DNA of 13,143 nt, from positions 1 through 13,143 of the forward strand of contig JBILVQ010000069.1 of the NCBI GenBank assembly GCA_044370375.1. The letters run 5' to 3'. Shown piece after piece: positions 1 to 9,681 of this stretch. A model generated the notes under the pieces. That model was given only the letters and a program-made list of their open reading frames with translations, had not been told where the DNA came from and made no database searches. Within the stretch, counting starts at the first letter, position 1. The number at the start of each line of letters is the position of its first letter. Origin of the DNA: JBILVQ01 sp044370375. Its GTDB lineage: Bacteria; Bacteroidota; Bacteroidia; UBA4408. The translations under genes were made by a program, and so were the position numbers.

Positions 1-1
1 T

Positions 2-2290
2 TCTTCAAATGGCAAGGAAGCGGTTTTTGTGGTTCGGGGTGAAGTGTTTGTAACATCCCTTGAAGGAGGTATGGTGAAACGAATCACCAACACACCCGGA
101 CAAGAGCGTTCGGTGAGCTTTAGTCCAGATGGGAAGTCGATTTTGTACGCTTCAGAAAGAAATAATATTTGGGGCTTGTACATGACCACCTTGTTACGTT
201 CTGAGGAAAGTTATTTTTTTCAGTCTACCTTGTTGAAAGAGGAACCTATTTTGGTGGGCACCAAAGAATCATTTCAACCAGTTTTTTCTCCAGATGGAAA
301 AGAAGTTGCTTTTATTGAAGATCGCACTGCTGTAAAGGTTATTAATCTTGCAACCAAGGCCGTTAGAACGATTCTTCCGGCAGAAAGAAATTACTCTTAT
401 ACCGATGGTGACCAATGGTTTGATTGGTCGCCTGACGGAAAGTATTTATTGGTTCAGTTTTTACAAGATAATCATTGGCAAACGCAGGTTGGTTTGATTG
501 CTGCCGATGGTCAGGGAACCTTGGTGGATTTAACCCAAAGTGGTTTTGATAATGGCAGTCCTGTTTGGTCGAAAGATGGGAAAATGATGTATTGGATTTC
601 CAATCGGCATGGCATGAAGAATATTGCTAGTCATGGCCAACAATCAGATGTTTACGGACTATTTTTTACCAAAAGCGGATATGAGCGTTTCAAATTGAGC
701 AAAGAGGAGTTTGAGTTAATAAAAGATAAAGAAAAAGAGAAGGAAAAAGAGAAGGACAAGGAAAAAGACAAAACAGAAACTGACAAAAAGAAAGAGGACA
801 CCAATACCAAAAAGGCTGAAAAAATTGAAGAGGTAAAAATTGAAATGGATGGACTTTCTGATCGGAAAGTACGATTAACCCTTCATTCTTCTGATTTAGC
901 AGATGCAGTGCTATCAAAGGATGGAGAGCAATTGTTTTATCTGTGCAAATTCGAGAAGGGATATGATTTATGGAGTCATAAATTCAGAGAGAAAGAAACA
1001 AAATTGATGGTTAGAATGGATGCAGGATCGGTAAGAAGTTTGCAATTAGACAAAGAGGGAAAGAATCTTTTTATGGTGGTGAATGGTAATCTTACCAAGG
1101 TAATTATTGAAAAAAGTGAGAAAAAGGAAATTGGTTTTAATGTAGAAATGAATTTAAATTTATTTCAGGAAAGAGCCTATGAATTTGAACATTCTTGGCG
1201 TCAGGTTTCCAATAAATTTTATGTTAGTGATTTGCAAAAAACTGATTGGAATTACTACAAGCAGGTTTACGCTAAATTTTTGCCACACATTAATAACAAC
1301 CGCGATTTTGCAGAAATGATGAGCGAAATGCTGGGAGAGTTGAATGCCTCGCATACCGGTTGCAGATACAATGCACGGTATAAAAATCCTGATGAAACAG
1401 CTGCCCTTGGTTTGTTTTACGATGAAGCTTACAATGGTAAAGGCTTAAAAATTGCGGAGGTGATGGATAAGGGGCCTTTAGCTGCGGAGACGGAACGCAT
1501 AAAGCCCGGTGTGATTATTGAAAAAATTGATGGTGTTGAGATAACAGAGAATGCAAATCAATACCAACTACTCAATCGCAAAGCGGGTAAATACACACTA
1601 TTGTCGCTAATGGATCCAGCCACCGGCAGTAAATGGGAAATAACCGTAAAGCCTATTGTATGGTGGGAACAGAACGAATTGTTGTACCAAAGATGGATAA
1701 AAAAAATGCAGGCATTAACTGAAAAACTATCCAATGGTCAGGTAGCCTATATGCATGTTAGAGGTATGAATGACGAAAGTTTCAGAGCTTTTTACGAGCA
1801 GGTAATGGGAAAATATTCCAATAAGAAGGCGTTGATTGTTGATACACGTTTTAACGGGGGAGGATGGATGCATGATGATTTAGCAACCTTTTTAAGTGGA
1901 AAAAAATACATTGAGTTTGTTCCTCGTGAAAGAAAAATTGGATTTGAACCGGGTAACAAATGGACCAAGCCATCGGTTGTTTTGATGAGCGAAGGAAATT
2001 ATTCTGATGCACACATGTTTCCCGTTGTATACAAGACTTTGGGCATAGGAAAGTTGGTAGGAATGCCTGTTCCCGGAACCGGAACAGCGGTTTGGTGGGA
2101 AACATTGCAAGATCCAACGCTTGTATTCGGAATCCCGCAGGTGGGCGTTATGACGATGGATGGTAAATATTATGAGAACAATCAGCTCGAGCCAGATTAT
2201 CCGGTGATGAATGAGTATCTGAAGGTAGTGACCGGTACCGACCAGCAATTGGAAAAAGCGGTGGAATTGATGTTAAATGCCATCAAATAG
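2..2290 (+). CDS. Tricorn-like S41 family peptidase with TolB/PD40 propeller and PDZ domain (5' partial)
   Basis: The reading frame is open to the left edge, so the true start lies outside the window; residues below count from the GTG at 29. The visible order is: PD40/TolB-type propeller repeats (SPDGK-like motifs near residues 32, 87, 134 and 181), a Lys/Glu-rich insert (232-265), more propeller-like sequence, a helical region, then a PDZ domain (about 465-550) and a C-terminal S41 peptidase core (about 590-745). Candidate catalytic residues match the tricorn pattern: Ser441-His442 in ELNASHTG, Ser659-Asp660 in GNYSDAH, and Glu721 in NQLEPD. Tricorn proteases of this layout cut oligopeptides; bacterial versions are often exported, but the N-terminus that would show a signal peptide is missing. 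Family assignment is strong from the domain order and motifs. The substrate is unknown. The VOC gene follows 69 nt downstream on the same strand. Confidence 0.93.
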   Translation, partial: SSNGKEAVFVVRGEVFVTSLEGGMVKRITNTPGQERSVSFSPDGKSILYASERNNIWGLYMTTLLRSEESYFFQSTLLKEEPILVGTKESFQPVFSPDGKEVAFIEDRTAVKVINLATKAVRTILPAERNYSYTDGDQWFDWSPDGKYLLVQFLQDNHWQTQVGLIAADGQGTLVDLTQSGFDNGSPVWSKDGKMMYWISNRHGMKNIASHGQQSDVYGLFFTKSGYERFKLSKEEFELIKDKEKEKEKEKDKEKDKTETDKKKEDTNTKKAEKIEEVKIEMDGLSDRKVRLTLHSSDLADAVLSKDGEQLFYLCKFEKGYDLWSHKFREKETKLMVRMDAGSVRSLQLDKEGKNLFMVVNGNLTKVIIEKSEKKEIGFNVEMNLNLFQERAYEFEHSWRQVSNKFYVSDLQKTDWNYYKQVYAKFLPHINNNRDFAEMMSEMLGELNASHTGCRYNARYKNPDETAALGLFYDEAYNGKGLKIAEVMDKGPLAAETERIKPGVIIEKIDGVEITENANQYQLLNRKAGKYTLLSLMDPATGSKWEITVKPIVWWEQNELLYQRWIKKMQALTEKLSNGQVAYMHVRGMNDESFRAFYEQVMGKYSNKKALIVDTRFNGGGWMHDDLATFLSGKKYIEFVPRERKIGFEPGNKWTKPSVVLMSEGNYSDAHMFPVVYKTLGIGKLVGMPVPGTGTAVWWETLQDPTLVFGIPQVGVMTMDGKYYENNQLEPDYPVMNEYLKVVTGTDQQLEKAVELMLNAIK
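722..823 (+). repeat. Lys/Glu/Asp-rich low-complexity coding segment
   Basis: Inside the tricorn-like gene, codons 232-265 encode a run dominated by Lys, Glu and Asp (KEKEKEKEKDKEKDK and similar). The coding strand here is almost entirely A and G. It sits between propeller repeats and probably forms a charged, flexible or helical insert exposed to solvent. The near-repeat units could expand or contract by slippage. Confidence 0.85.
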
Positions 2291-2359
2291 TTTGCACGAA
2301 CGAATTCCAATCAGTAAATGCGTTATTTCAATGAGTAAAAACCATAAAACAACAACAAC

Positions 2360-2739
2360 ATGAATGCAAATGTAAATGCCCTTAACTGGTTTGAAATCAG
2401 TGTCACCGATGTTGACCGCGCATCAAATTTTTACGAGAAAATTTTTGATGTAAAATTAGAAAGGATGGAAATGATGGGAAATATTATGGCCATGTTTCCA
2501 TTTGAAGAAGAAATGGAAAGGTTTCAGGTGCTTTGGTAAAAAGTGATGATCACAAACCGAGCATGGAAGGGGTGGTGCTTTATTTAAATGGAGACCCTGA
2601 TTTGGACAATGTCCTAAACAAAGTTGAAGGAGCAGGAGGGAAAGTTGTAATGCCAAAAGTCTCTATCGGAGACAATGGTTTCATGGCCTTTTTTATCGAC
2701 ACGGAAGGCAACAAAATGGGTTTGCATTCTAATGGTTAG
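2360..2739 (+). pseudogene. VOC (glyoxalase/bleomycin-resistance fold) family protein, split by a 1-nt frameshift
   Basis: The ATG at 2360 opens a frame starting MNANVNALNWFEISVTD, the typical first strand of a VOC-fold protein, followed by a helix with DRASNFYEKIF. That frame runs through FPFEEE and hits TAA at 2537-2539. From 2512 the neighbouring frame continues with ENGKVSGALVKSDD and keeps VOC features to the TAG at 2737-2739, including FIDTEGNKMGLHS, the usual C-terminal FxDxEGN signature with its candidate metal-ligand Glu. Adding one A to the run at 2511-2513 joins the halves into 126 residues, a normal length for a single VOC domain. So one base is missing, either by real mutation or by read/assembly error. 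VOC proteins include glyoxalases, dioxygenases and resistance proteins; the substrate cannot be told here. It lies 69 nt after the tricorn-like gene and is followed by a terminator. Confidence 0.85.
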
Positions 2740-2822
2740 AGATTTTTTGTTTAACTATTTTGTCATGGCCTACTATTGATTCTGAGCCAGTCATTTTCTT
2801 TCGTGAATTTTTTTCAAGAATT

Positions 2823-2858
2823 ATGCGCAAGGTCATACGTGGTCTTGCGCATTTTTTT
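2823..2858 (+). terminator. Intrinsic terminator after the VOC gene
   Basis: A 9-bp perfect stem (ATGCGCAAG at 2823-2831 with CTTGCGCAT at 2844-2852) can extend by one G-C and two G-U pairs. It is followed directly by a T run to 2858. It lies 83 nt after the VOC stop. The opposite strand lacks a T tract after the hairpin, so it acts mainly on + strand transcripts. Confidence 0.85.
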
Positions 2859-2892
2859 GCAAATCGAAAATTCGATAACCCCAAAGGGAAGC

Positions 2893-3258
2893 TCATCCCA
2901 CAAAATAAACCTTTCTTCCAATCACCCTCACATCTCCGAACTTTAAATGCCCTTCATGCCCTTTGGGATTTTCGCTGCCCTCCAATGAAAAATAGTGACG
3001 GTGAAAAGGACAAACCCAACAATCGTTTTCCATAAAACCATTGTGCAGGGGCAATCCCCTATGCGGACAAATATTTTCGAAAGCCACAATTGCCCCATTT
3101 CTTTCTATGATACAGAACTCATGTCCATTAATTTCGCTGCGTAATAATTTTACTTCTCGTAATTGCTTTTTGAACAGTAATTCATTTTCGCTTAACAGAA
3201 ATAACTTTTTTCCTGTTAATCTTGCCCACCATAATTTTATGATACCTACCATCTCCAT
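2893..3258 (-). CDS. Small Rieske [2Fe-2S] ferredoxin-like protein
   Basis: This 121-residue protein carries a complete Rieske cluster-binding motif: Cys64-Pro-His66 (ICPHRG) and Cys83-Pro-Phe-His86 (VCPFHRH), with 16 residues between the boxes. The size and layout resemble stand-alone Rieske proteins such as NirD-like small subunits or ferredoxins of multi-component oxygenases. No transmembrane anchor or signal peptide is evident, so it is probably a cytoplasmic electron carrier, though the first 20 residues are basic and tryptophan-rich. Its ATG overlaps the end of the PagL-like gene by 13 nt (an in-frame ATG at 3252 would overlap by 7), which points to translational coupling. No oxygenase or reductase partner is visible. 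It is the last gene of the - strand run and converges with the VOC gene. Confidence 0.9.
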   Translation of the reverse strand: MEMVGIIKLWWARLTGKKLFLLSENELLFKKQLREVKLLRSEINGHEFCIIERNGAIVAFENICPHRGLPLHNGFMENDCWVCPFHRHYFSLEGSENPKGHEGHLKFGDVRVIGRKVYFVG

Positions 3259-4367
3259 CCTAAACCGGTTTCTAAATAATCTGCCTTGGCGTAATGTGAT
3301 TTCAAAATGAAGCTTGCTACCAAATTTTTGTAAATAGCAAAGCGTATTCCAAGTCTTGTATAGATTGATCCATTGGCCTTGTATTCATCATAAACATATC
3401 CTCCTAATTGTATGGGGAAACTGAAGCGGTTGAGTTTATATTCCAAAAAAGCAGAAATTCCCAATTGAAGAATTTGTTGATTATCGTTATCCGGCTGATC
3501 GTCTGACCTTAAATGATGACGAATGGCTGTATCATGAAATGCATCTAACTGTGCACCCACCATGGCCCGCGCGAGTAGCCATCGATAAACGCCTGCGGAA
3601 CCTGTGATTACAACGTATTTTTTTCCTAATACTGGATAAACTTCTTTTAAACCGGAGTTCAAAAAAACGATGGGTTTCCATTTTTTGGAATTTGTACTTT
3701 TTAAGGAATCGCGAATGGCTTTTCTTTGTGGTAATATTTTTTCACTATGCCCAATGGTAAAGCCGGTGCTGAGCGTAAAAGTATTGATTCCTAAATTGGG
3801 TAATTTGAAACTACCGTTCGAAAAATGAGTAAAGCCCAATCCTCCATTCCAGTGTATATAATCAGTAATGCTCGCCTTAACGGTAAAGCGAAAGCAAACT
3901 GCGCCATTGATATTGCTTGATACAGCAATGTTGGTGTGGTTTTCGGCAATGTTAAATGATTTTGGAACATAGGCCGCTCCAATGCCTAAACCAAAGTGTG
4001 CGGATAAATTTTTTCTTGAAAAATTATTGTATTCCATGTAGGGCAAAAAGCCCATGGCATTGCCAAAAACCTTTTTGTTACCCAGGGTGGTAAACATACA
4101 ATTTACTCCCCATTTCAAATAGCGATTATTTTTTTCCCATTGTGTTTTTCCTTGGTTCAATAGCAATAATTCACCCATTTGGACATATTCCTTGATCAAA
4201 CCTTTCATGATGGCCCTGTGAGGAATAGCAAAGCCTACCCCATACCTGAAATCATACAGCCGTGGTTGGGCCTTGAATTGACCAGATAGGAGCAAGGCAG
4301 TAAACAAAAAGAATAGTTTTTTGTGCAAAGCCGCGGGTGTTGAAGAAAGTCGAAAACTGCCTGACAT
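3246..4367 (-). CDS. PagL-like acyloxyacyl hydrolase, outer-membrane beta-barrel
   Basis: Starting at the ATG at 4367 the product has 373 residues, with a signal peptide (KKLFFLFTALLLSGQFKAQ) and a C-terminus ending in aromatic residues (GLGWRW), as usual for an outer-membrane barrel. The segment GLGFTHFSNGSFKLPNLGIN resembles the active-site region of lipid A 3-O-deacylase PagL (acyloxyacyl hydrolase family); His181 and Ser183 would be the catalytic pair. The position 12 residues after this Ser, where PagL of Pseudomonas has its Glu, is Asn195 here. The protein is about twice as long as PagL, as I recall is common for Bacteroidota members. It likely trims an acyl chain from lipid A or another outer-membrane lipid. 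An in-frame TTG at 4376 is less likely as the start. The ATG lies 1 nt after the upstream stop, and the 3' end overlaps the Rieske gene. Confidence 0.78.
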   Translation of the reverse strand: MSGSFRLSSTPAALHKKLFFLFTALLLSGQFKAQPRLYDFRYGVGFAIPHRAIMKGLIKEYVQMGELLLLNQGKTQWEKNNRYLKWGVNCMFTTLGNKKVFGNAMGFLPYMEYNNFSRKNLSAHFGLGIGAAYVPKSFNIAENHTNIAVSSNINGAVCFRFTVKASITDYIHWNGGLGFTHFSNGSFKLPNLGINTFTLSTGFTIGHSEKILPQRKAIRDSLKSTNSKKWKPIVFLNSGLKEVYPVLGKKYVVITGSAGVYRWLLARAMVGAQLDAFHDTAIRHHLRSDDQPDNDNQQILQLGISAFLEYKLNRFSFPIQLGGYVYDEYKANGSIYTRLGIRFAIYKNLVASFILKSHYAKADYLETGLGWRW

Positions 4368-4368
4368 T

Positions 4369-5298
4369 TTATTCAATGTAACGCGAAATTTCTGATAACT
4401 GGCTTTTCCCCAATAAATAACTTACATAATCTTCTTCGTATTCTTCCAGCGGTCTGCGTGTTGCCTGCGCAAGGGTTTCTCCGTTAAAAGGATCAAAAAC
4501 AATAAATCGGAAGGAACCATCTGCAACCGGCACGCGTATTAGGATAGCCTTTTTCTCATCCTGCATGGAGACAATGCTTTTTTGGTATTCTTCCCCTGAA
4601 ACAACCTTATATCTGAATTTGTACACTGTACTAAATTCTGCAACTTCGGTGTTTAAGACCAATCCTTCCGGAATAATCAACTCCAACTCTTTCAACTTTC
4701 CGGCTCTTGCCATGCTGGCCCTCATTCTATCCTTTTCTGTCATTCCACTTAGTTTTTCTCCTAGAGAAGCCTTCAAGGTTTTGGCCGAAAAAACAAATCC
4801 TTCGTAATCGGGCAATGAACTTGGTAAATCAATACTGATTATTGTTTCTGCTTCGCCATTGCTTCCTTTTTGCCTTAACATTAATTTCCCTGATCGGAGC
4901 GGATATTCAGCTGTTAATTGCTTAGCGGGTTCATTGGCCGATGCAATCCATTTCTTAAAAGACTTGGCCGAGCCACCTGATTTTAGTTGTTCGGTCCAAA
5001 CCGATGTGCTGATATAATATTCACCCGTTTGAAAAGTATTGTTATTGTCCTCTTTGCTTTGAACCGTGATTCCCCAAACCAGATTGATAGCCTTTTCGAG
5101 CAATTGATCCTGAGCCACGATTGCGGCATTCCAGTAGGCAATATCCTCGGGAGACATTTTTTCTTTTAATTTGGTGGGGATACTTCCTTTTAGCAACACG
5201 ATGGTGTTGGCTGCTTTTACAGTAGAAAAAGAAAGGGAAAGAAATAAAATGATTAGCAGGCCACCGAAGAAACCTTTATTTGGCCGGCACAATGCCAT
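4369..5298 (-). CDS. Secreted protein of unknown function
   Basis: I do not recognise a family for this product of about 309 residues. I chose the ATG at 5298 because it gives a clear signal peptide: a short basic stretch, then GGLLIILFLSLSFSTVKA, with a likely cut before ANTI (residue 30). Earlier in-frame starts (ATG at 5352, TTG at 5361) would put a long unlike tail before it and deepen the overlap with the upstream gene. No lipobox, later membrane helix or catalytic motif is seen. The mature part mixes polar beta-like stretches with a charged helical segment (MTEKDRMRASMARAGKLKEL) and a C-terminal section with FIVFDPFNGETLAQATRRP. It is probably periplasmic. It overlaps the upstream gene by 23 nt and ends 1 nt before the PagL-like gene, so a role tied to its envelope neighbours is likely but unproven. 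Confidence 0.75.
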   Translation of the reverse strand: MALCRPNKGFFGGLLIILFLSLSFSTVKAANTIVLLKGSIPTKLKEKMSPEDIAYWNAAIVAQDQLLEKAINLVWGITVQSKEDNNNTFQTGEYYISTSVWTEQLKSGGSAKSFKKWIASANEPAKQLTAEYPLRSGKLMLRQKGSNGEAETIISIDLPSSLPDYEGFVFSAKTLKASLGEKLSGMTEKDRMRASMARAGKLKELELIIPEGLVLNTEVAEFSTVYKFRYKVVSGEEYQKSIVSMQDEKKAILIRVPVADGSFRFIVFDPFNGETLAQATRRPLEEYEEDYVSYLLGKSQLSEISRYIE

Positions 5299-5974
5299 AG
5301 TAGGTTTGGTAGCAGCGGTTAACGGCAAAGAAAAATTCGTAGTTGTTGGCATTTTCAACAAAGTCGTTTGTCAGGGGACAATATCGGGAAAAATCGGCAA
5401 TATCGAAACCCGCAAGGTTTACCTTTTTGTACCGTAAATAAACCATCATTCTTTTCATGTATTTTTCTAAATATAATTCTCTTTCATACAGTTGTTGCAG
5501 TTTTTCACGCGATTTCCCTTCACGGCTAAAGTGGTAATAAATCATACTAATTGGACTGCTGATATCGGGTTTCAGTTGATAAATGTGTCTTTCGTAATAT
5601 TTTTTTTCTTCTTTTGAAAGGCCGGGTTCGGTTACAACGAAAGGTTTTAAGGCAATGATATCAGGATAAAGAATAATTTTGTTTTGTTGCGTGTACAAGG
5701 GCATTTTTAGTAAATCAGCCACTGAAATTTTTAGTGAAACAAATCCCAAACTTTTAAAAATAAGCGTATCTGTTGAATTGCAACGAATCGAAAACACGCC
5801 CTCTGAACTGCTTACCTCGCCGGTTCCGCTTTGCTTATTCACCACGTAGGCAAAAGGAATTTCGGTAATGCTGTCTTTTTCTACCAGAATACCTCGTACT
5901 ACTATCTGTGCCCCTGCTGAACCAAAGTTCAACAAGCAAAGCAGAAGAGGGATAATTATGGTTTGGATACGCAT
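5276..5974 (-). CDS. Carboxypeptidase-like regulatory domain protein, secreted
   Basis: The 232-residue product begins with a signal peptide (MRIQTIIIPLLLCLLNFGSAGAQ, cut near residue 22). Residues 24 to about 110 resemble the CarboxypepD_reg-like beta-sandwich of Bacteroidota: VVRGILVEKDSITEIPFAYV, then a Gly/Ser turn with SSEGVFSIRCNSTDTLIFKS and LGFVSL. This domain is found at the N-terminus of TonB-dependent receptors and in many small envelope proteins. The second half is charged and helical (SREGKSREKLQQLYEREL), as in a common group of proteins of this size. There is no barrel or plug domain, so it is not a receptor. Enzyme activity is not expected. It is the first gene of the four-gene - strand run; the 127 nt upstream (5975-6101) should hold its promoter, but I see no convincing TAnnTTTG match there. 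Confidence 0.82.
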   Translation of the reverse strand: MRIQTIIIPLLLCLLNFGSAGAQIVVRGILVEKDSITEIPFAYVVNKQSGTGEVSSSEGVFSIRCNSTDTLIFKSLGFVSLKISVADLLKMPLYTQQNKIILYPDIIALKPFVVTEPGLSKEEKKYYERHIYQLKPDISSPISMIYYHFSREGKSREKLQQLYERELYLEKYMKRMMVYLRYKKVNLAGFDIADFSRYCPLTNDFVENANNYEFFFAVNRCYQTYYGIVPAK

Positions 5975-6101
5975 TCTTTTAATAAGCTAACGATATTACG
6001 AAAAACAAATTGTTTTCCATGCTGATATTTAGGATTCCAATTTTTTTTGAGGGTTTTTTATCATTTTGCAGAAATGGTTTTGAACCCTTTCCACCTGATA
6101 G

Positions 6102-7154
6102 CTAGAGCATCTTGTAATATTTGTTTTCTTGAATAAACTTAGTTGCCTTGTTGGGTCTCATCCTAAAGCGGTAGCCAATGGTAAAATACCCCGAATAAGT
6201 TTGATGTCGCATGGTTAAGGTTTTCATACTAAAGTTAGCGGCCTCGTTGAGCGATGTAATGTAGATATAGAACGATTTAAGGTTAAAGCCCAAAGAAACT
6301 CTATTTTCAAGAAAGCCGCTCAGGACAACCTGATTTTTTTTATTGGTGGAGAAATCCGATTGCCGCCAGTGAAAATCGGGCCCTCCCCACAGACTAAAAT
6401 TAAAGAACAATCCTTTCATGATAACCAGATTCCCTGAGAATCCAAGTCCGCTGCTAAAGCCCAGCATGGTGAGTCGTTTCAAATCATGTCCTCCCAAAAA
6501 AAAACCTCTCAGCAATGGAGGAATAAGACCATTAACGGAGCTAAATTTATTTTGGTAAATGTTTCCCATGATGACCCACGAAAAGGCCGATTTTAGTTGA
6601 CGAAAATTATGGGAGTAAGGAGCACGGAATGAAAATTTTTCGTGGTTAGTAAAATAGAGTCCTTTTACTTTAAGGACTCTGCTTATGATTTGTTCATCAT
6701 GGTAAAGGGCAGAATTGTTATTGGTGTATTCGGGCAAATAAACTGGAGATAGAAAATCGTAAAAGCCATTGAATTGTTTGATGCTCGGTTCAATGATGAC
6801 ATCGTTGCTACCAAAACTGAAGGCAAGGTTAAAGTAGCGGGATGCTCCAAAGCGCCTTACTGCTTTTGTATCTGGTATGGCTGTTTTGTAGTCGAAAGAA
6901 AAACCAATTTTATCCCACAGAAAATTTATTCCGGTGGCTTTATTGGCTTCGGCAATGTATTTCACAAGGCCTTTTCCCTGATCAGGAATAAGTGTTTGGC
7001 TTAGGTCGATTGTAAACCTTCTTTGCGATTGATATAAACTGATAATTAATTTATCGCTGTACTTTCGATAATAAGTACTATCGTATTGGTGTGCTTCTGT
7101 TTTTATTGGAAACAGAAGAAGAGCAAATAAAACAAAAATAAAATTGAATTTCAT
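6102..7154 (-). CDS. DUF4421 family outer-membrane protein
   Basis: The 350-residue product has a signal peptide (MKFNFIFVLFALLLFPIKTEA, cut near residue 21). It is followed by YDSTYYRKYSDKLIISLYQS, which resembles the start of the DUF4421 family of Bacteroidota. The rest alternates hydrophobic and aromatic residues with turns (YFNLAFSFGSND, GFSSGLGFSGNLVIMKGLFF, GYFTIGYRFRMRP), fitting an outer-membrane beta-barrel of roughly a dozen strands. The last residues (KFIQENKYYKML) are a polar tail and not the usual terminal aromatic residue. The function of the family is unknown. The start is fixed by the signal peptide, yet it lies only 6 nt after the acnA terminator hairpin. The gene is separated from the envelope gene run by 127 nt, so it may have its own transcript. 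Confidence 0.8.
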   Translation of the reverse strand: MKFNFIFVLFALLLFPIKTEAHQYDSTYYRKYSDKLIISLYQSQRRFTIDLSQTLIPDQGKGLVKYIAEANKATGINFLWDKIGFSFDYKTAIPDTKAVRRFGASRYFNLAFSFGSNDVIIEPSIKQFNGFYDFLSPVYLPEYTNNNSALYHDEQIISRVLKVKGLYFTNHEKFSFRAPYSHNFRQLKSAFSWVIMGNIYQNKFSSVNGLIPPLLRGFFLGGHDLKRLTMLGFSSGLGFSGNLVIMKGLFFNFSLWGGPDFHWRQSDFSTNKKNQVVLSGFLENRVSLGFNLKSFYIYITSLNEAANFSMKTLTMRHQTYSGYFTIGYRFRMRPNKATKFIQENKYYKML

Positions 7155-7160
7155 GGGTAT

Positions 7161-7201
7161 AAAAACAGCAAACGCCCTTGGATAGGGCGTTTGCTGTTTT
7201 T
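7161..7201 (-). terminator. Intrinsic terminator of acnA (symmetric, can work on both strands)
   Basis: A perfect 18-bp inverted repeat (7161-7178 with 7184-7201) has a 5-nt loop. The outer five pairs are A/T, so a T run follows the GC-rich core on either strand. It lies 11 nt after the acnA stop on the - strand and 6 nt before the ATG of the DUF4421 gene. Confidence 0.93.
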
Positions 7202-7212
7202 GGAATCATGGA

Positions 7213-9480
<2,268 letters not shown>

Positions 9481-9494
9481 ATTTAAGTTTTTTA

Positions 9495-9502
9495 CAAAAT
9501 TA
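9495..9502 (-). promoter_or_regulatory. Candidate Bacteroidota -7 promoter element for acnA
   Basis: On the - strand the sequence TAATTTTG matches the Bacteroidota -7 consensus TAnnTTTG. It ends 14 nt before the acnA ATG, which implies a very short leader. No clear TTG lies at the expected -33 spacing. The surrounding DNA is AT-rich, so a chance match is possible. Confidence 0.4.
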
Positions 9503-9568
9503 ATTTATTTTTTTGCAAAACGAGGATGAAAATACCGAATGTTTCATTTTTTTTCTCTTACTGAGGGT

Positions 9569-9597
9569 AAAAAAAATGTGAAGAATCCTTGCACATT
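9569..9597 (-). terminator. Second terminator-like hairpin between cphA and acnA
   Basis: Read on the - strand: AATGTG, a bulged C, AAG, loop GATT, CTT, CACATT, running into eight T (9576 down to 9569). The stem is AT-rich and short (9 bp with one bulge), so it is weaker than the hairpin at 9692-9725. It could back up cphA termination or act in a longer acnA leader. Confidence 0.45.
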
Positions 9598-9681
9598 AAA
9601 GCAGAAGGCAGGAGCAGGGAGCGCCTTGTATTTTAGTTAAATCTTTCTTTCGGTTTTATAAAAAAGCAATGTGAAGAAAAG

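Noticed and set aside
690..917. Open frame on the - strand rich in Phe, Leu, Pro and Cys
   Set aside because: It is the antisense of the Lys/Glu-rich coding segment of the tricorn-like gene; its composition is explained by that tract.
2505..2540. Programmed ribosomal frameshifting in the VOC gene
   Set aside because: No classic XXXYYYZ slippery heptamer or downstream structure is evident, and VOC proteins are not known to use frameshifting. A missing base is simpler.
2863..2876. Small palindrome ATCGAAAATTCGAT as a terminator of the Rieske gene
   Set aside because: The stem is only about 5 bp and AT-rich, and no T tract follows on the - strand.
2760..3310. Two + strand frames opposite the Rieske gene (2760-3035 and 3041-3310)
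   Set aside because: They lie over the terminator and antisense to the Rieske and PagL-like genes. Their products have no recognisable features, while the - strand frames carry clear motifs.
4368..4376. TTG at 4376 as start of the PagL-like gene
   Set aside because: An ATG three codons later (4367) gives the same signal peptide with a 1-nt spacing from the upstream gene, which is more plausible.
6060..6101. Hairpin GGTTCAAAACC downstream of the DUF4421 gene as a terminator
   Set aside because: The stem is 4 bp and no T run follows on the - strand.
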